A DNA stretch of 64,000 bases. It comes from Neoroseomonas terrae. GTDB lineage: Bacteria; Pseudomonadota; Alphaproteobacteria; Acetobacterales; Acetobacteraceae. The notes under the pieces were generated by a model. That model saw only the letters and a program-made list of their open reading frames with translations. It did no database searches and was not told where the DNA came from. Shown piece by piece: positions 10,251-19,416 of the stretch (the first letter of the stretch is position 1; each line of letters begins with the position of its first letter). The position numbers and the translations under genes are program-made. Location: contig NZ_JAAEDI010000002.1 of the NCBI RefSeq assembly GCF_018129025.1, positions 1-64,000 on the forward strand. Reading direction: 5' to 3'.

Positions 10251-12127
10251 CAGCCCGGAAGCAGGCGTCGCAGCCGGTCGAGCCGGCGATGCAGCGCTTC
10301 CGCCGCGATGTCCCGCTGCTGCTGCCGCGCTTCGCCCGCGTGCCGGCCGCCGATGCGCGCGGCCAGGCCGTCGATGCGCGTCGCGGCGTCCCGCAGCGGG
10401 GCGCGGCTGACATAGATCTCCCGCGCGAGAACGGCGATCTCCGCGGACACGGCGCGCAACGCCGCCTGCGTCGCGGCCGGCGTGCGGATTGCGGTGGGCT
10501 CATAGGGCATGAGGTCGAGCAGGTCCTCCGCCTTGCCGGCCTCGAGGCACGCCAGCGCGGCATCGGGCACGCCGCCGGCGCGGCGTTCCGGCGCCAGTGC
10601 GGCAAGCCGCGCCAGGGCGGCGAGCGCCACCTGGAGATGCGCGCGCGCCGCGCCCTCGACGGATACCGGCCAGATGCGCGTGAAGATGAGATAGACGACG
10701 AGGTTGCCGAGCAGGATGCCGACGATGCGGTCCCATCCGGAATCCAGGCTGGTGCCGGGGCCGAAGCCCTGCAGCAGGGTCAGCAGGAAGGCGAGCGCAA
10801 TCTGCACGCCGCCATAGGCGATGCGCTCATTGCCGGTCGAAACCCAGGCGCCGACCAGCACGCCGGCGAAGACCAGGGCCATGAGCCCACCGATGGTCTC
10901 GAGCTGCGGCACCACGAACAGCACGGCGGCCATGCCCATCGCCGCGCCGATCAGGCAACCGAGGATGCGGAGGCCGAGCTTGTGGACCGTCTCCCCCGTC
11001 GTGCCGAGCGCGGCGACGTAGCAGGTGATCATCGCCGTATGGATGCCCTGCCAGTCGAGCCCGGCATAGATCACGTAGCAGATGACCGCGGCCGCGGTCG
11101 TCTTCAGCGCGAACCGCTGATAGTCGGAGTTCGACAAGGCGTCGGACGCGAAGAATGGTGGTTTCGGCGCGGGCACCGTCTCGCCCTCCGCCGCGCCGGC
11201 AAGGATGCCGAGCGCGGCCAGGATCTCGCGCTCGGCCGTGCCGGCCTCGTCCGGTGCCGATGCGGGCAATGGCGGCGTCTGCCCCATATCGATTGCGCCG
11301 ATGGCCGCGTGGATTGCTGCCACGAGCCTGTCGCGGCACGGTGCGGCAAGATCGTCCGGCAGCGCGGCAGCCGCCAGCATCAGGCGGTACCCGGCGCGGA
11401 CATCGCGGGTGATCTGCGCGGCCGCAGGCTTGCCGACCAGGGCGAGCATCGACACGAAGCTCGCCTGCTGCGCCAGCGCTGCCTGGTCGGCGCGCAGCAT
11501 GATGCCGAGCGGCTCGTCCCGGCCTGGCGCACCGCTGGCGATGGCCTTGGCAGCGGTGGCGAGCCGCTGACGCAACGTCTCGCGGAGCAGCCGCACCGGT
11601 GAGAGGCCGAGGAGCAGGTTGAACACCGCCATCAGCGCCATCGGCATGGCCGCGAGGTACCACGCGTAGCGAAGCGCGTAGCTGACCGCATCGCCGGCCG
11701 GCGCCATGCTGACGAGAGTGAGGACGAAGGCGATGACCAGCGCGATGACCCCGCCGATCTCGCCGAGCTGGCTCGCCGCACCGATGAACAGGAAGGCGAA
11801 GGACACCGCAGCGATCGCCAGCATCCGCAACCCAGGGGATTCGATCGTCGCGCCGATCAGCGGCACGACGCAGATCACGACGATGGTCACGAGCACGATG
11901 AGCCCGAGTGCAGTGCCGATGTTCTGCACCGAATCAGGCTTCATCAGGAAGATGATCAGGTAGCAGCTGATGGCAGCCTCAGGGATCTCGTAGAGCATCG
12001 AAGCGGCCGCGACGAGCGCGCACAGTAGCGCAATACGCCAGGTGAGCGCGGCGCGGCCGGGGAAGGGCAGGAGGTCCGCCCGTGCCTGCGCCAGGATCGA
12101 CCGGGGTCGGCCATCGACCGCGCGCAT
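10250..12127 (-). CDS. FUSC/AaeB-like aromatic acid efflux permease
   Basis: 625-residue inner-membrane protein built as two similar halves. Each has a cluster of about five or six membrane spans followed by a cytoplasmic helical region, as in the fusaric-acid-resistance (FUSC) and AaeB families that export aromatic carboxylic acids. The first hydrophobic block is roughly residues 30-170 and the second roughly 345-490 (GGLMALVFAGVLVGAWVSTG). It lies between the adaptor gene and the TolC gene with 2-bp and 1-bp junctions. The substrate is inferred only by family. Confidence 0.9.
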   Translation of the reverse strand: MRAVDGRPRSILAQARADLLPFPGRAALTWRIALLCALVAAASMLYEIPEAAISCYLIIFLMKPDSVQNIGTALGLIVLVTIVVICVVPLIGATIESPGLRMLAIAAVSFAFLFIGAASQLGEIGGVIALVIAFVLTLVSMAPAGDAVSYALRYAWYLAAMPMALMAVFNLLLGLSPVRLLRETLRQRLATAAKAIASGAPGRDEPLGIMLRADQAALAQQASFVSMLALVGKPAAAQITRDVRAGYRLMLAAAALPDDLAAPCRDRLVAAIHAAIGAIDMGQTPPLPASAPDEAGTAEREILAALGILAGAAEGETVPAPKPPFFASDALSNSDYQRFALKTTAAAVICYVIYAGLDWQGIHTAMITCYVAALGTTGETVHKLGLRILGCLIGAAMGMAAVLFVVPQLETIGGLMALVFAGVLVGAWVSTGNERIAYGGVQIALAFLLTLLQGFGPGTSLDSGWDRIVGILLGNLVVYLIFTRIWPVSVEGAARAHLQVALAALARLAALAPERRAGGVPDAALACLEAGKAEDLLDLMPYEPTAIRTPAATQAALRAVSAEIAVLAREIYVSRAPLRDAATRIDGLAARIGGRHAGEARQQQRDIAAEALHRRLDRLRRLLPG

Positions 12128-12129
12128 CG

Positions 12130-13179
12130 TCAGCAGCGCTCACCGCGGTCTACGATCGCCACGGCCGAGGCGCCGACGCGCATCAGCTCCTCCGGCGGGT
12201 CGATCAGGCGGATCCGAACCGGGAAGCGCTGCACGATCCGCACCCAGTTCAGCGACTTCGGTACATAGGGGAGGCTTCGTGGCAGGTTCACGACGTCCTC
12301 CGACATGATGCCCCAGCCGATGCCCGTGACGGTCCCACCGATGATCACGTTCCGATTGGCCAACGCATACACCCGGGCGCAATCGCCAACCGCGATCGAG
12401 TGCAGTTCGGTCTCGCGGAAGGACGCGCTGGCGTACCAGACTCCCGTGTCGATCAGTGTGAACACGGACTGGCCCGGCGCCACCATCTCCCCCGTTGCGA
12501 CCGTAAGGCCGACGACGCGGCCGTCATGCGGCGCGCGGATCTCGGTATTCGCGAGGCTGCGCTCGGCGATCGCGAGTGCCGCGCGTCGTGCAGCGACAAG
12601 TGCCTCGGAGGCATCGAGCGTGCTGACGAGGATCGACGCCGCCTCGGATTGACGCAGCGCCTGGTTGAGGGTGGTACGCGCGTCGTCCCGGGCGGTGCGC
12701 GCGTCATCGACCTGCTGTGCCGTCACATACCCGGGTCGCAGCAGGGGGGAGAGGCGGGCGAGCGTCTGCTCCGCCAGGGCGAGGTTGGTGCGCGCGCGGA
12801 CGACCTGCTCCGTTGCGATGGCGGCATTCGACTGCTCGGCGCTGATGGTTCGTCGCTGTCCATCGCGCGCGGCCTCGGCGATCGCGAGGTCGGCGCGCGC
12901 CTGTTGCACAACGAGCCTAAATGGTTCCGGATCGATCGAGAACAGCAGTTCGCCGCGGCCGACCTTCTGGTTCTCTGTCACAGCAAGTGTGACGATCCGC
13001 CCCGGAACGCTCGACGCGATATGAACGACGCTGGCGGTAAGCACCGCGTCCTCGGACAGCGGATGCTCGGCCGCCTGTTGAAGATAGAGCCAGCCCAACA
13101 GGATCGCGCCTGCGACGATCGCCGCCGCGATGAGGGCGCCACGAAGGCTTCGGCGGCGAACATAGGCGGAAGGCGCCAC
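12130..13179 (-). CDS. HlyD-family periplasmic adaptor (AaeA/EmrA type)
   Basis: 349 residues. One N-terminal membrane anchor (about 12-33) is followed by a biotinyl-lipoyl-like half (VHIASSVPGRIVTLAVTENQ), a long alpha-helical hairpin (about 85-200) and the second lipoyl half (TEIRAPHDGRVVGLTVATGE), then a beta-barrel. This is the layout of membrane fusion proteins that join a FUSC pump to a TolC channel. A GTG at 13179 is taken as start because it directly follows the small membrane gene and gives a standard MFP N-terminus. It is co-transcribed with the permease 2 bp downstream. Confidence 0.92.
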   Translation of the reverse strand: MAPSAYVRRRSLRGALIAAAIVAGAILLGWLYLQQAAEHPLSEDAVLTASVVHIASSVPGRIVTLAVTENQKVGRGELLFSIDPEPFRLVVQQARADLAIAEAARDGQRRTISAEQSNAAIATEQVVRARTNLALAEQTLARLSPLLRPGYVTAQQVDDARTARDDARTTLNQALRQSEAASILVSTLDASEALVAARRAALAIAERSLANTEIRAPHDGRVVGLTVATGEMVAPGQSVFTLIDTGVWYASASFRETELHSIAVGDCARVYALANRNVIIGGTVTGIGWGIMSEDVVNLPRSLPYVPKSLNWVRIVQRFPVRIRLIDPPEELMRVGASAVAIVDRGERC

Positions 13180-13182
13180 GCC

Positions 13183-13386
13183 TCAGCGTCCGAAGACGGT
13201 AAGAGCGAGTGCAAACCCGACGATGGCGGCGACGCAGATGTAGGTCAGCAGGCGCCATGGAAGCAGCTCGTCCACGCCGAGCCGAACAAACGCTACCCGA
13301 ACGACAGCGGCGCCCAGCACGCCGGCCCCGGTGCAGATCAGCCAAGCGGGGAAGTAGGCGCCGAACAGCGGTATCGAGGGACTCAC
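13183..13386 (-). CDS. Small DUF1656/AaeX-like membrane protein
   Basis: 67 residues starting at a GTG (VSPSIPLFGAYFPAWLIC) with two hydrophobic spans (about 8-26 and 43-64). Size, position and sequence type match the AaeX/YtcA (DUF1656) proteins that precede the adaptor gene in FUSC-type efflux operons. A longer open frame continues far upstream, but its translation there looks non-coding, so the short start is preferred. It is the first gene of the efflux operon, 3 bp ahead of the adaptor. Its molecular role is unknown in the family. Confidence 0.75.
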   Translation of the reverse strand: MSPSIPLFGAYFPAWLICTGAGVLGAAVVRVAFVRLGVDELLPWRLLTYICVAAIVGFALALTVFGR

Positions 13387-14163
13387 GGATCGCACTTGGC
13401 GACAAGATCCATCACGAGGCGCGGGATCGATGCTGTGGATGAGGGTCTCATACGAGGCCGGCGCTGCGCTCGCCGCCACCTGTCTCGACCCGCCTTTCGC
13501 ATGTGCTCTTTTACCCCCGACGACCCGACCCGCCGGTCCGGAGCATCTCGACGCCGGGTGGTCGTGCAAGCAACGCATCGCCAGAATAATCTGCTCCACC
13601 GAGACCGACCATAGGCTTTCGCGGCTATCCGGCGCTGGGCGATGCGTCGCGCCTTTTGGCAGCCCGCCTCCACCGCCTCCAAGTGCCTGGTCGATACTCT
13701 CGGGCCACCTGCGACTCATGATTGGCGTCTGTGCCGCGGTCGACCTGATCGCCCCAATCGGGCGCCCCCGCGGGGTATGATCGCCGACACGACGTGGGCA
13801 GCCCGGCTTCCGGCGAGCGACCTTGGATGGGCCGCCGCTCGATGTCGCCGCATCAGGTGCTGGCTCGGTCGCTATTCTTGAAATGAGATCGCGCGTGGCG
13901 CCTGGGAGCCTTCGCCGCAGCCGACAGGCTGCTTCTTGGCGCCCATGTCCCGGAACCGGAGGCCGGGCACATCCGGGAGGTGCATCTTCTCGCCGCGTGG
14001 CTGCGACCACGCGTGCCGCAGCGCACCGAGCGACGCCAAACTCTGGCCTGAACCCGGAAAAAGGGCAGGGTGCGGTCGCGATGGGGGCTCTCCGACCGCG
14101 CCCTGCCAGTCGCGCAGCGGCGATTATTCGCGCCGCTGCGCAATCATACCCGCGGGCTGCCTG
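13387..14163. other. Long gap upstream of the efflux operon
   Basis: About 780 bases without an intact gene. The DUF1656-proximal part should hold the efflux operon promoter. No regulator gene (AaeR-like) is present. A short coding-like segment at 13887-14051 is listed separately; the rest looks non-coding. Confidence 0.45.
13887..14051 (+). pseudogene. Possible 3' remnant of a decayed gene
   Basis: The plus-strand frame reads WRLGAFAAADRLLLGAHV and continues PEPEAGHIREVHLLAAWLRP before a TGA at 14049-14051. Its amino-acid balance is much more protein-like than the neighbouring frames. The same frame is blocked by a TGA at 13884-13886, just after MSPHQVLARSLFLK, and has no start codon after it. 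I read this as a possible remnant with a nonsense codon, or a chance open stretch. I do not recognise the family. Confidence 0.2.
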
Positions 14164-14763
14164 CTACTCAGCGGCCGCGGGGCCGGTCTGCATGCTGTCG
14201 CGGGGGGCGTTGGCCGCCCGCCTGCCGCGGCCTCGCGCCCCGATGTCACGGAGCGACACGGTGCCGACCAGTCGCTTCTCGCGATTCACCACCGGCAGGC
14301 GGCGGACCTGCCGCTCGGCCATGTTCGCCGCAACGTGCTCGAGATCCTCGTCCTCGAAGACGTAGAGCTGCTCCGGCGTCATGAGCTCACGCACCTTGGT
14401 GCACGCCAGATCCTTGCCCTGCGCGACGCCGCGCACGGCCAGGACGCGCTCGGTCACAGTGCCGACCAGCCGGTCGCCCTCGCCGACGGGCACGACGCCA
14501 CTGTCCTCCTCGTCCATGAGGCGTGCGACCTGCTGCACCGTGTCCTCCGGACTGGCGAGCCGCACATTCCTGCTCATGACGTCGGCCACCACCCTCGGGC
14601 CGCTACTGCGCCTCATCGCGAACTGCGCCTCAAATGCCTTCAGCGCTTCCTCCGCGTTCCGCCTCGCCGCCTCCAGGACGTTGGCGCCGCTCTCCATCAG
14701 CGCATCGAGGTACTCGCGCAGGTAGCGGTGCTGCTCCGATACCATGGCGATGGGCTGGGCCAT
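14164..14763 (-). CDS. CBS-domain protein with coiled N-terminus
   Basis: 199 residues from ATG 14763. The N-terminal ~50 residues form a predicted helix (EQHRYLREYLDALMESGANV) like the phasin-type heads found on some alphaproteobacterial CBS proteins. Two CBS domains follow (about 58-110, VADVMSRNVRLASPEDTVQQ, and 125-178, VRELMTPEQLYVFEDEDLEH), which usually bind adenine nucleotides. The coding-like frame continues upstream of ATG 14763 (RRVTQDLLR) without a start codon, while the ATG with a ribosome site at 14815 lies one base out of frame. The real N-terminus may therefore have been lost to a single-base change (see findings). Confidence 0.82.
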   Translation of the reverse strand: MAQPIAMVSEQHRYLREYLDALMESGANVLEAARRNAEEALKAFEAQFAMRRSSGPRVVADVMSRNVRLASPEDTVQQVARLMDEEDSGVVPVGEGDRLVGTVTERVLAVRGVAQGKDLACTKVRELMTPEQLYVFEDEDLEHVAANMAERQVRRLPVVNREKRLVGTVSLRDIGARGRGRRAANAPRDSMQTGPAAAE

Positions 14764-14913
14764 GCGAAGCAGGTCCTGCGTAACGCGCCGGTTGTGGCTG
14801 GGTTTGCTCTGCCATGTGGATCACACCTCTGCTTGGCTGGGAACTGGGGACGAGACGGCATGTCGCCGCCACGCCACTTCTTCTGTGGATTTGGCAGGTT
14901 GCCGGTGGCGAGG

Positions 14914-15261
14914 TCATCCGCCCTGGCCGCTGACCGGTCCGCGCTCAACCTCGATCGCGAGTTGCACACGCCCGCGGCGGAAGGCCGGTACCAGGGCGGT
15001 CACCCGCGCTGTCACGCAGGCGCCCTTCTCCAGCAGGCCGGCGACCGCCCAGGCGTCGTCCGGCGGCAGGTAGCCGACCGCACGGCCGTTCGGTCCGCGG
15101 ACCTCGACCAAGCGGCGCCACCCTGCGGCAGCGGCACCGCGCGCCGAAGGCATGCCGAGACCCAGGCGGAGGCGGGCGCCGACCTGCAGCGAAATCAGCG
15201 CCGCCGGATCCCTGGCCAATTCGCCGAGGCCGAGAAGATAGCTTGTTTCAGCAATACTCAT
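14914..15261 (-). CDS. Small HIRAN-like domain protein
   Basis: 115 residues. The start at 15261 is chosen because GAGGAG lies about 8 bases upstream; the frame stays open further 5' but with unrelated composition. The central part (LVEVRGPNGRAVGYLPPDDA) followed by a basic beta-rich segment resembles the HIRAN fold, a small DNA-end or nucleic-acid-binding module. The match is by pattern only. It lies upstream of the CBS gene on the same strand with a 150-bp gap. Confidence 0.6.
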   Translation of the reverse strand: MSIAETSYLLGLGELARDPAALISLQVGARLRLGLGMPSARGAAAAGWRRLVEVRGPNGRAVGYLPPDDAWAVAGLLEKGACVTARVTALVPAFRRGRVQLAIEVERGPVSGQGG

Positions 15262-15841
15262 GCTGGTCTCCTCGCCACACCCGGCGGCGCCGGGGGCGGG
15301 CTGACCACCCGCCGTCCAGCGCTGCCGCATGTCGTTCCAGGGCTGGTCTTCAATGCCGCGGCCGGGGTGCGGGGCCGGGGAGACATTCCCCGATACCTTC
15401 GGCGCGACCGCGCTCGCCGCCCTGGCCAGGTGCCCAGTGCTAATTCTCAACGGGATGCCCTCCCATGTCCGCGATCTGCGAAAGAATGCTTGCAGTCGTC
15501 ATCACTCCGGCCGATGGGCGCGCACCCGTTCTCCCGTGAGATCTGTGCCCTCGTCACAACCAAAGCGAGCAGCACACTGCCTCGGACGAACGTTTCTGGG
15601 CATTCCGGAAAAATACTTACAAACGACGACGTGAGCCCGCCGACCGAGCAACCTTGCAAAAGTCATGGGCCGCGCTGACGCGCGCAGGTGTGGGCGCATG
15701 ACCCGGTTGGTTTTGATGTCGTCATGCTTCGCCGCGGTGTACAGTGGCTCCGCGGTTCTGCTGGGTTGCATGTTCCCAGATGGGCCATACGCAACGGCTT
15801 CCGGTTTGCGGGCGTGGATGTGAGCTCGGGGAGCAAACATC
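15262..15841. other. Divergent intergenic region before the sensor kinase
   Basis: 580 bases between the HIRAN-like gene (minus) and the kinase gene (plus), which must carry both promoters. I see no recognisable gene. A sequence resembling half of a CIRCE element is present near 15438 but without its partner. Confidence 0.45.
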
Positions 15842-18697
15842 GTGCGTGGGGCTGCGGAAGACCTTCGGGACGCAGACACTGGCCGGCGCGTCGCGGCGCT
15901 ACGGACAGCGGGTTTGCTCGATGCTCCGCCTGAGGAGCGGTTCGACCGCCTGACCCGGCTCGTGCAGGGGCTGCTTCGCGTGCCGGTGGCGCTGCTGACG
16001 CTTCTCGATGTCGATAGGCAGTTCTTTCTCAGCGCACTGGGGCTGCCGGAACCCTGGGCCAGCCTACGCGAAACGCCACTGACGCACTCCTTCTGCCGCT
16101 CGGTGGTGGCAACGGGACTGCCGCTCTCCGTGGCCGATGTACGCAAGGATCCTCGCCTGCGCGACAACCCCGCCATCGAGGATCTCGGCGTCGTCGCCTA
16201 CCTCGCCGAACCTCTTGCGCTACCGGACGGCTGCGTGATCGGCGCGCTCTGCGCGATAGACCGCGAGGCACGTGCCTGGACTGTCGAGGAGCGGCGGGCG
16301 CTGGCCGACCTGGCGGGCGCCGTCATGGCCGAGATCATGGCTGAGCTACGGCTCCGGGAACTGGAGGCTGCGAGCGCTACGCTGCGGGACAGCGAGGCGC
16401 GTTACAACGCGCTGCTCGATGTCTCGCCGCAAATCGTATGGTTCAGCGATGCCGAGGGACACTGCACCTACGTCAACCGGCACTACGCCGAATTCGTCGG
16501 CATACCGGCGGAGCAGATGACCGGCGGAGGCTGGAGCTCGGCTGTGCACCCGGCGGACCGCGACGCCGTGGTCAAGTCGTGGCATGCCGCGGCGTCGGGC
16601 GGGAAGGCGTACCAGGCCGAGGTTCGCATGCGCCGGGCTTCCGATGGCGCCTATCGCTGGATCCTTTTCAGGGCCGCCCCGCTGTGCGCCGCCAGTGGAG
16701 ACGGTGAACACTGGATCGGGGTCGGCATCGATATCGACGACAACAAGCGCGCGACGGAGACGCTGCAAAGGCTGATCGCGGCGCTGGGTGTTGCAGTTTA
16801 CACCACCGACGCCGCAGGGCGGATCACCTACTACAACGAGGCTGCGGTCGCGATTTGGGGCTGGCGTCCGCCTCTGGCGGACGCCCGCTGGGTTGAATCC
16901 TGGCGAATTTTCTGGCCGGACGGCACGCCGATGCCGCACGAGGAATCCCCGATGGCGGTGGCGTTGCGGGAGAATCGGCCAATCCACGGGCAGGAGGTCG
17001 TGGCCGTGCGGCCGGACGGCAGCCGCGTCCCGTTCAACGCTTATCCCACGCCGCTGCGCGACAAGAGCGGCGTGCCCATCGGTGCCGTGAACGCGCTGGT
17101 GGACACCACCAGGCGCAAGGACGCCGAGGCGGCGCTGGTCCAGAGCGAAAAGCGGCTGCGCCTCGCGCTGGAGGCGGGCCAACTCGCCTTCTGGGAGTTC
17201 GACCTCGCTACGCGCCGCACGATACACGGAGAACTCCAGGATCGGATTTTCGGCTACGAGGCCCCTCCGCCCGACTGGTCTTTTGAGAAATTCATAGCTC
17301 ACGTGGTGCCGGAGGACCGCGAAACGGTCGAGCGCCGCTATCGGGAAATGGCCTCAGGCCGCCTCAACTGGCCGACGGAATGCCGCATCCGGCGCGCGGG
17401 CGACGGCGAGGTGCGTTGGATCGAGGTGTACGGCCAAGCCGTTTACGGCCCGGACGGGCTGGTGACGCGTCTGTTCGGCGTGCTGCACGATATCACCGAC
17501 CGCAAGCGCACAGAGGCGGCACTTCGCGAAAGTGAGGCGCGACTGCGCTCAATCCTCGAAACCGTCCCGGACGCGATGATCGTCTTCGACGAGAATGGCA
17601 TCATCGAATCCTTCAGCGCCGCCGCCGAATCTTTGTTCGGTCATTCGGCGAAGGAGGCGATCGGCAAGGACCTCGCCATGCTGTTGCCTGGCCAGGATGG
17701 TGATCGGAACGACATCGTCCTCGCCGGCTACGACTCTCGGGGTGAGCGGAGGGCGATCGGAACCGGCCGTGTGGCTGTCGGCCGGCGAAAGGATGGCTCC
17801 ACCTTCGACATCGAGATCGCCGTCGGCGAGGCGCGCGCCGATGGGCGCCGGCTGTTCACGGGCTTCCTACGCGACCTCACGGAGCGGCAGGCGGCGGAGG
17901 TGCGGCTGCAGGAGCTGCAGGCTCAGCTGTTGCACGTCTCGCGCCTCAGCGCGGCCGGGGAAATGGCCACGGCCTTTGCCCACGAACTGAACCAGCCGCT
18001 GACTGCGATCACGAGCGCCATTCAGGCGGCCCAGCGCATGCTGGCCGCCGCTCCGCCCGTCGATCCGCGGGCCCCGGTCGGCGAGGTCCGGGATGCGATG
18101 GACCTCGCCGCCGAGCAGGCGCTGCGGGCAGGGCAGATCGTCCGGCGCATCCGCAACTTCGTCGCGGCGGATGGCGACAGTGACAAGCGGGTCGAGGATT
18201 TGTGTGGGCTGATCGAGGAGGCCGGGTCCTTAGGCCTCGTGGGCGCGCGGGAGCGCGGCGTGCACGTTTCGGTCCGCTTCGAACCAGGGCTGCGGCCGGT
18301 ACTGGTCGACAGAATCCAGATCCAGCAGGTGTTGCTCAACCTGATCCGCAACGCGCTCGAGGCGATGACGTGGGACGGTGATCGCGAAACGCCGGGTCGC
18401 CGGCGCGAGCTCGCCGTTACGGCCTGCTCCGCCGGCCGCGACATGGTCGAGGTAGCCGTGTCTGACACGGGTCCCGGCCTCGCGCCCGAAGTGGCGGACC
18501 GTCTCTTCAGTTCCTTCGTGTCCACGAAGCCGGGAGGCATGGGTATGGGCCTGTCCATCTGCCGCTCGATCATCGGGGCGCATGGCGGCCGGCTGTGGGT
18601 CGAGGGCAATCCTTCCGGCGGCGTGACCTTCCGCTTTACCCTGCCTGCGGCACCGCCGGAGGAGGCAGCCTTGTGGGAGAGTCCGATGGAGACATGA
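15842..18697 (+). CDS. FixL-like GAF/multi-PAS sensor histidine kinase without the heme ligand
   Basis: 951 residues with no membrane span, so probably a soluble sensor. Order: GAF (about 20-175), four PAS domains (about 185-310, 312-425, 435-560, 565-690), then the kinase core. The fourth PAS and the kinase closely follow rhizobial FixL (SAAAESLFGHSAKEAIGKDL; LHVSRLSAAGEMATAFAHEL), with phospho-acceptor His714 in HELNQPL, N-box LNLIRNALEAM, and G-boxes SDTGPGLAP and GMGMGLSICRS. At the FixL proximal heme histidine (RHD in Bradyrhizobium) this protein has Asn623 (DRND), so it is unlikely to sense O2 through heme. Start is GTG 15842 behind GGGGAG. The response regulator start overlaps its stop (ATGA). 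Confidence 0.92.
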   Translation: MRGAAEDLRDADTGRRVAALRTAGLLDAPPEERFDRLTRLVQGLLRVPVALLTLLDVDRQFFLSALGLPEPWASLRETPLTHSFCRSVVATGLPLSVADVRKDPRLRDNPAIEDLGVVAYLAEPLALPDGCVIGALCAIDREARAWTVEERRALADLAGAVMAEIMAELRLRELEAASATLRDSEARYNALLDVSPQIVWFSDAEGHCTYVNRHYAEFVGIPAEQMTGGGWSSAVHPADRDAVVKSWHAAASGGKAYQAEVRMRRASDGAYRWILFRAAPLCAASGDGEHWIGVGIDIDDNKRATETLQRLIAALGVAVYTTDAAGRITYYNEAAVAIWGWRPPLADARWVESWRIFWPDGTPMPHEESPMAVALRENRPIHGQEVVAVRPDGSRVPFNAYPTPLRDKSGVPIGAVNALVDTTRRKDAEAALVQSEKRLRLALEAGQLAFWEFDLATRRTIHGELQDRIFGYEAPPPDWSFEKFIAHVVPEDRETVERRYREMASGRLNWPTECRIRRAGDGEVRWIEVYGQAVYGPDGLVTRLFGVLHDITDRKRTEAALRESEARLRSILETVPDAMIVFDENGIIESFSAAAESLFGHSAKEAIGKDLAMLLPGQDGDRNDIVLAGYDSRGERRAIGTGRVAVGRRKDGSTFDIEIAVGEARADGRRLFTGFLRDLTERQAAEVRLQELQAQLLHVSRLSAAGEMATAFAHELNQPLTAITSAIQAAQRMLAAAPPVDPRAPVGEVRDAMDLAAEQALRAGQIVRRIRNFVAADGDSDKRVEDLCGLIEEAGSLGLVGARERGVHVSVRFEPGLRPVLVDRIQIQQVLLNLIRNALEAMTWDGDRETPGRRRELAVTACSAGRDMVEVAVSDTGPGLAPEVADRLFSSFVSTKPGGMGMGLSICRSIIGAHGGRLWVEGNPSGGVTFRFTLPAAPPEEAALWESPMET

Positions 18698-19416
18698 CCA
18701 AGTCTCGCGATCCAGACAGCGATGTTGTGCGCACGGTGCATGTGATTGACGACGACGACGCCGTACGCAGGGCCATTGCCATGCTCCTTAGGTCGGCCGG
18801 CATCTCGGCCGAGACTCACGCTTCGGGCCAAGCCTTCCTGGAGGTGCTCCCCGCCCTCGGCGCGGATGGTGCCGCATGCGTCCTGACGGACATGCGCATG
18901 CCAGGTCTGGATGGGATGGAACTGCTGCGCCGCCTGCAGGAACGAAGCTTCCGCCGGCCCGTGGTCGTGATGACTGCCCATGGCGACATCCCGACGGCGG
19001 TGCGGGCCATGAAGGCGGGCGCGGCCGATTTCGTCGAGAAGCCGTTCAATGACGCCGCGCTGCTGGCGACCATTGGTGCGGCGCTCGCCGGCCCGACACC
19101 GTCCGGGCCGCCCGAGCTCGCAGACGGCGTACGGACGCCAGGCCGCCATGCCGATTCACATCCTGACGCCGCAGAGGCTGCCGCGCGGATTGCTGCGCTC
19201 TCACCACGCGAGCGGGAGGTGCTGAACCTGCTGATGGCAGGGAAGGCGAACAAGACGATTGCCCGGGAACTCAGCCTCAGTCCGCGCACCGTCGAAGTGC
19301 ATCGGGCGCGGCTGATGGCGCGGCTGGGGACGGAGAGCCTGGCCGAGGCCGTGCGGCTTGCGGTGAGGGCCGAGTTCGCGTCACGGCCAGATAGCGACGA
19401 GGGTCAGGCACCTTGA
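18694..19416 (+). CDS. FixJ/NarL-type response regulator
   Basis: 240 residues. The receiver domain (about 10-125) has the acidic pair in VHVIDDDDAV, phospho-acceptor Asp in LTDMRMPGLDG, MTAH and the conserved Lys in EKPFND. A LuxR-type helix-turn-helix follows (about 165-230; LSPREREVLNLLMAGKANKT, SPRTVEVHRARLMARLG). The layout is that of FixJ. The ATG overlaps the kinase stop codon (ATGA), so the pair is translationally coupled and the kinase is its expected partner. Target genes are not evident in the window. Confidence 0.95.
   Translation: MTKSRDPDSDVVRTVHVIDDDDAVRRAIAMLLRSAGISAETHASGQAFLEVLPALGADGAACVLTDMRMPGLDGMELLRRLQERSFRRPVVVMTAHGDIPTAVRAMKAGAADFVEKPFNDAALLATIGAALAGPTPSGPPELADGVRTPGRHADSHPDAAEAAARIAALSPREREVLNLLMAGKANKTIARELSLSPRTVEVHRARLMARLGTESLAEAVRLAVRAEFASRPDSDEGQAP

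Noticed and set aside
8811..10415. 534-codon plus-strand frame opposite the TolC gene
   Set aside because: Antisense shadow of a well-supported TolC-family gene; no recognisable protein content.
13390..14010. Extension of the DUF1656-like gene to a 275-residue protein
   Set aside because: The upstream part is low-quality Arg/Pro-rich sequence; AaeX-type proteins are about 67 residues, matching the GTG at 13386.
15427..15447. CIRCE-like half site (CAGTGCTAA) in the HIRAN/kinase intergenic region
   Set aside because: A real CIRCE needs a TTAGCACTC partner nine bases away, and none is present.
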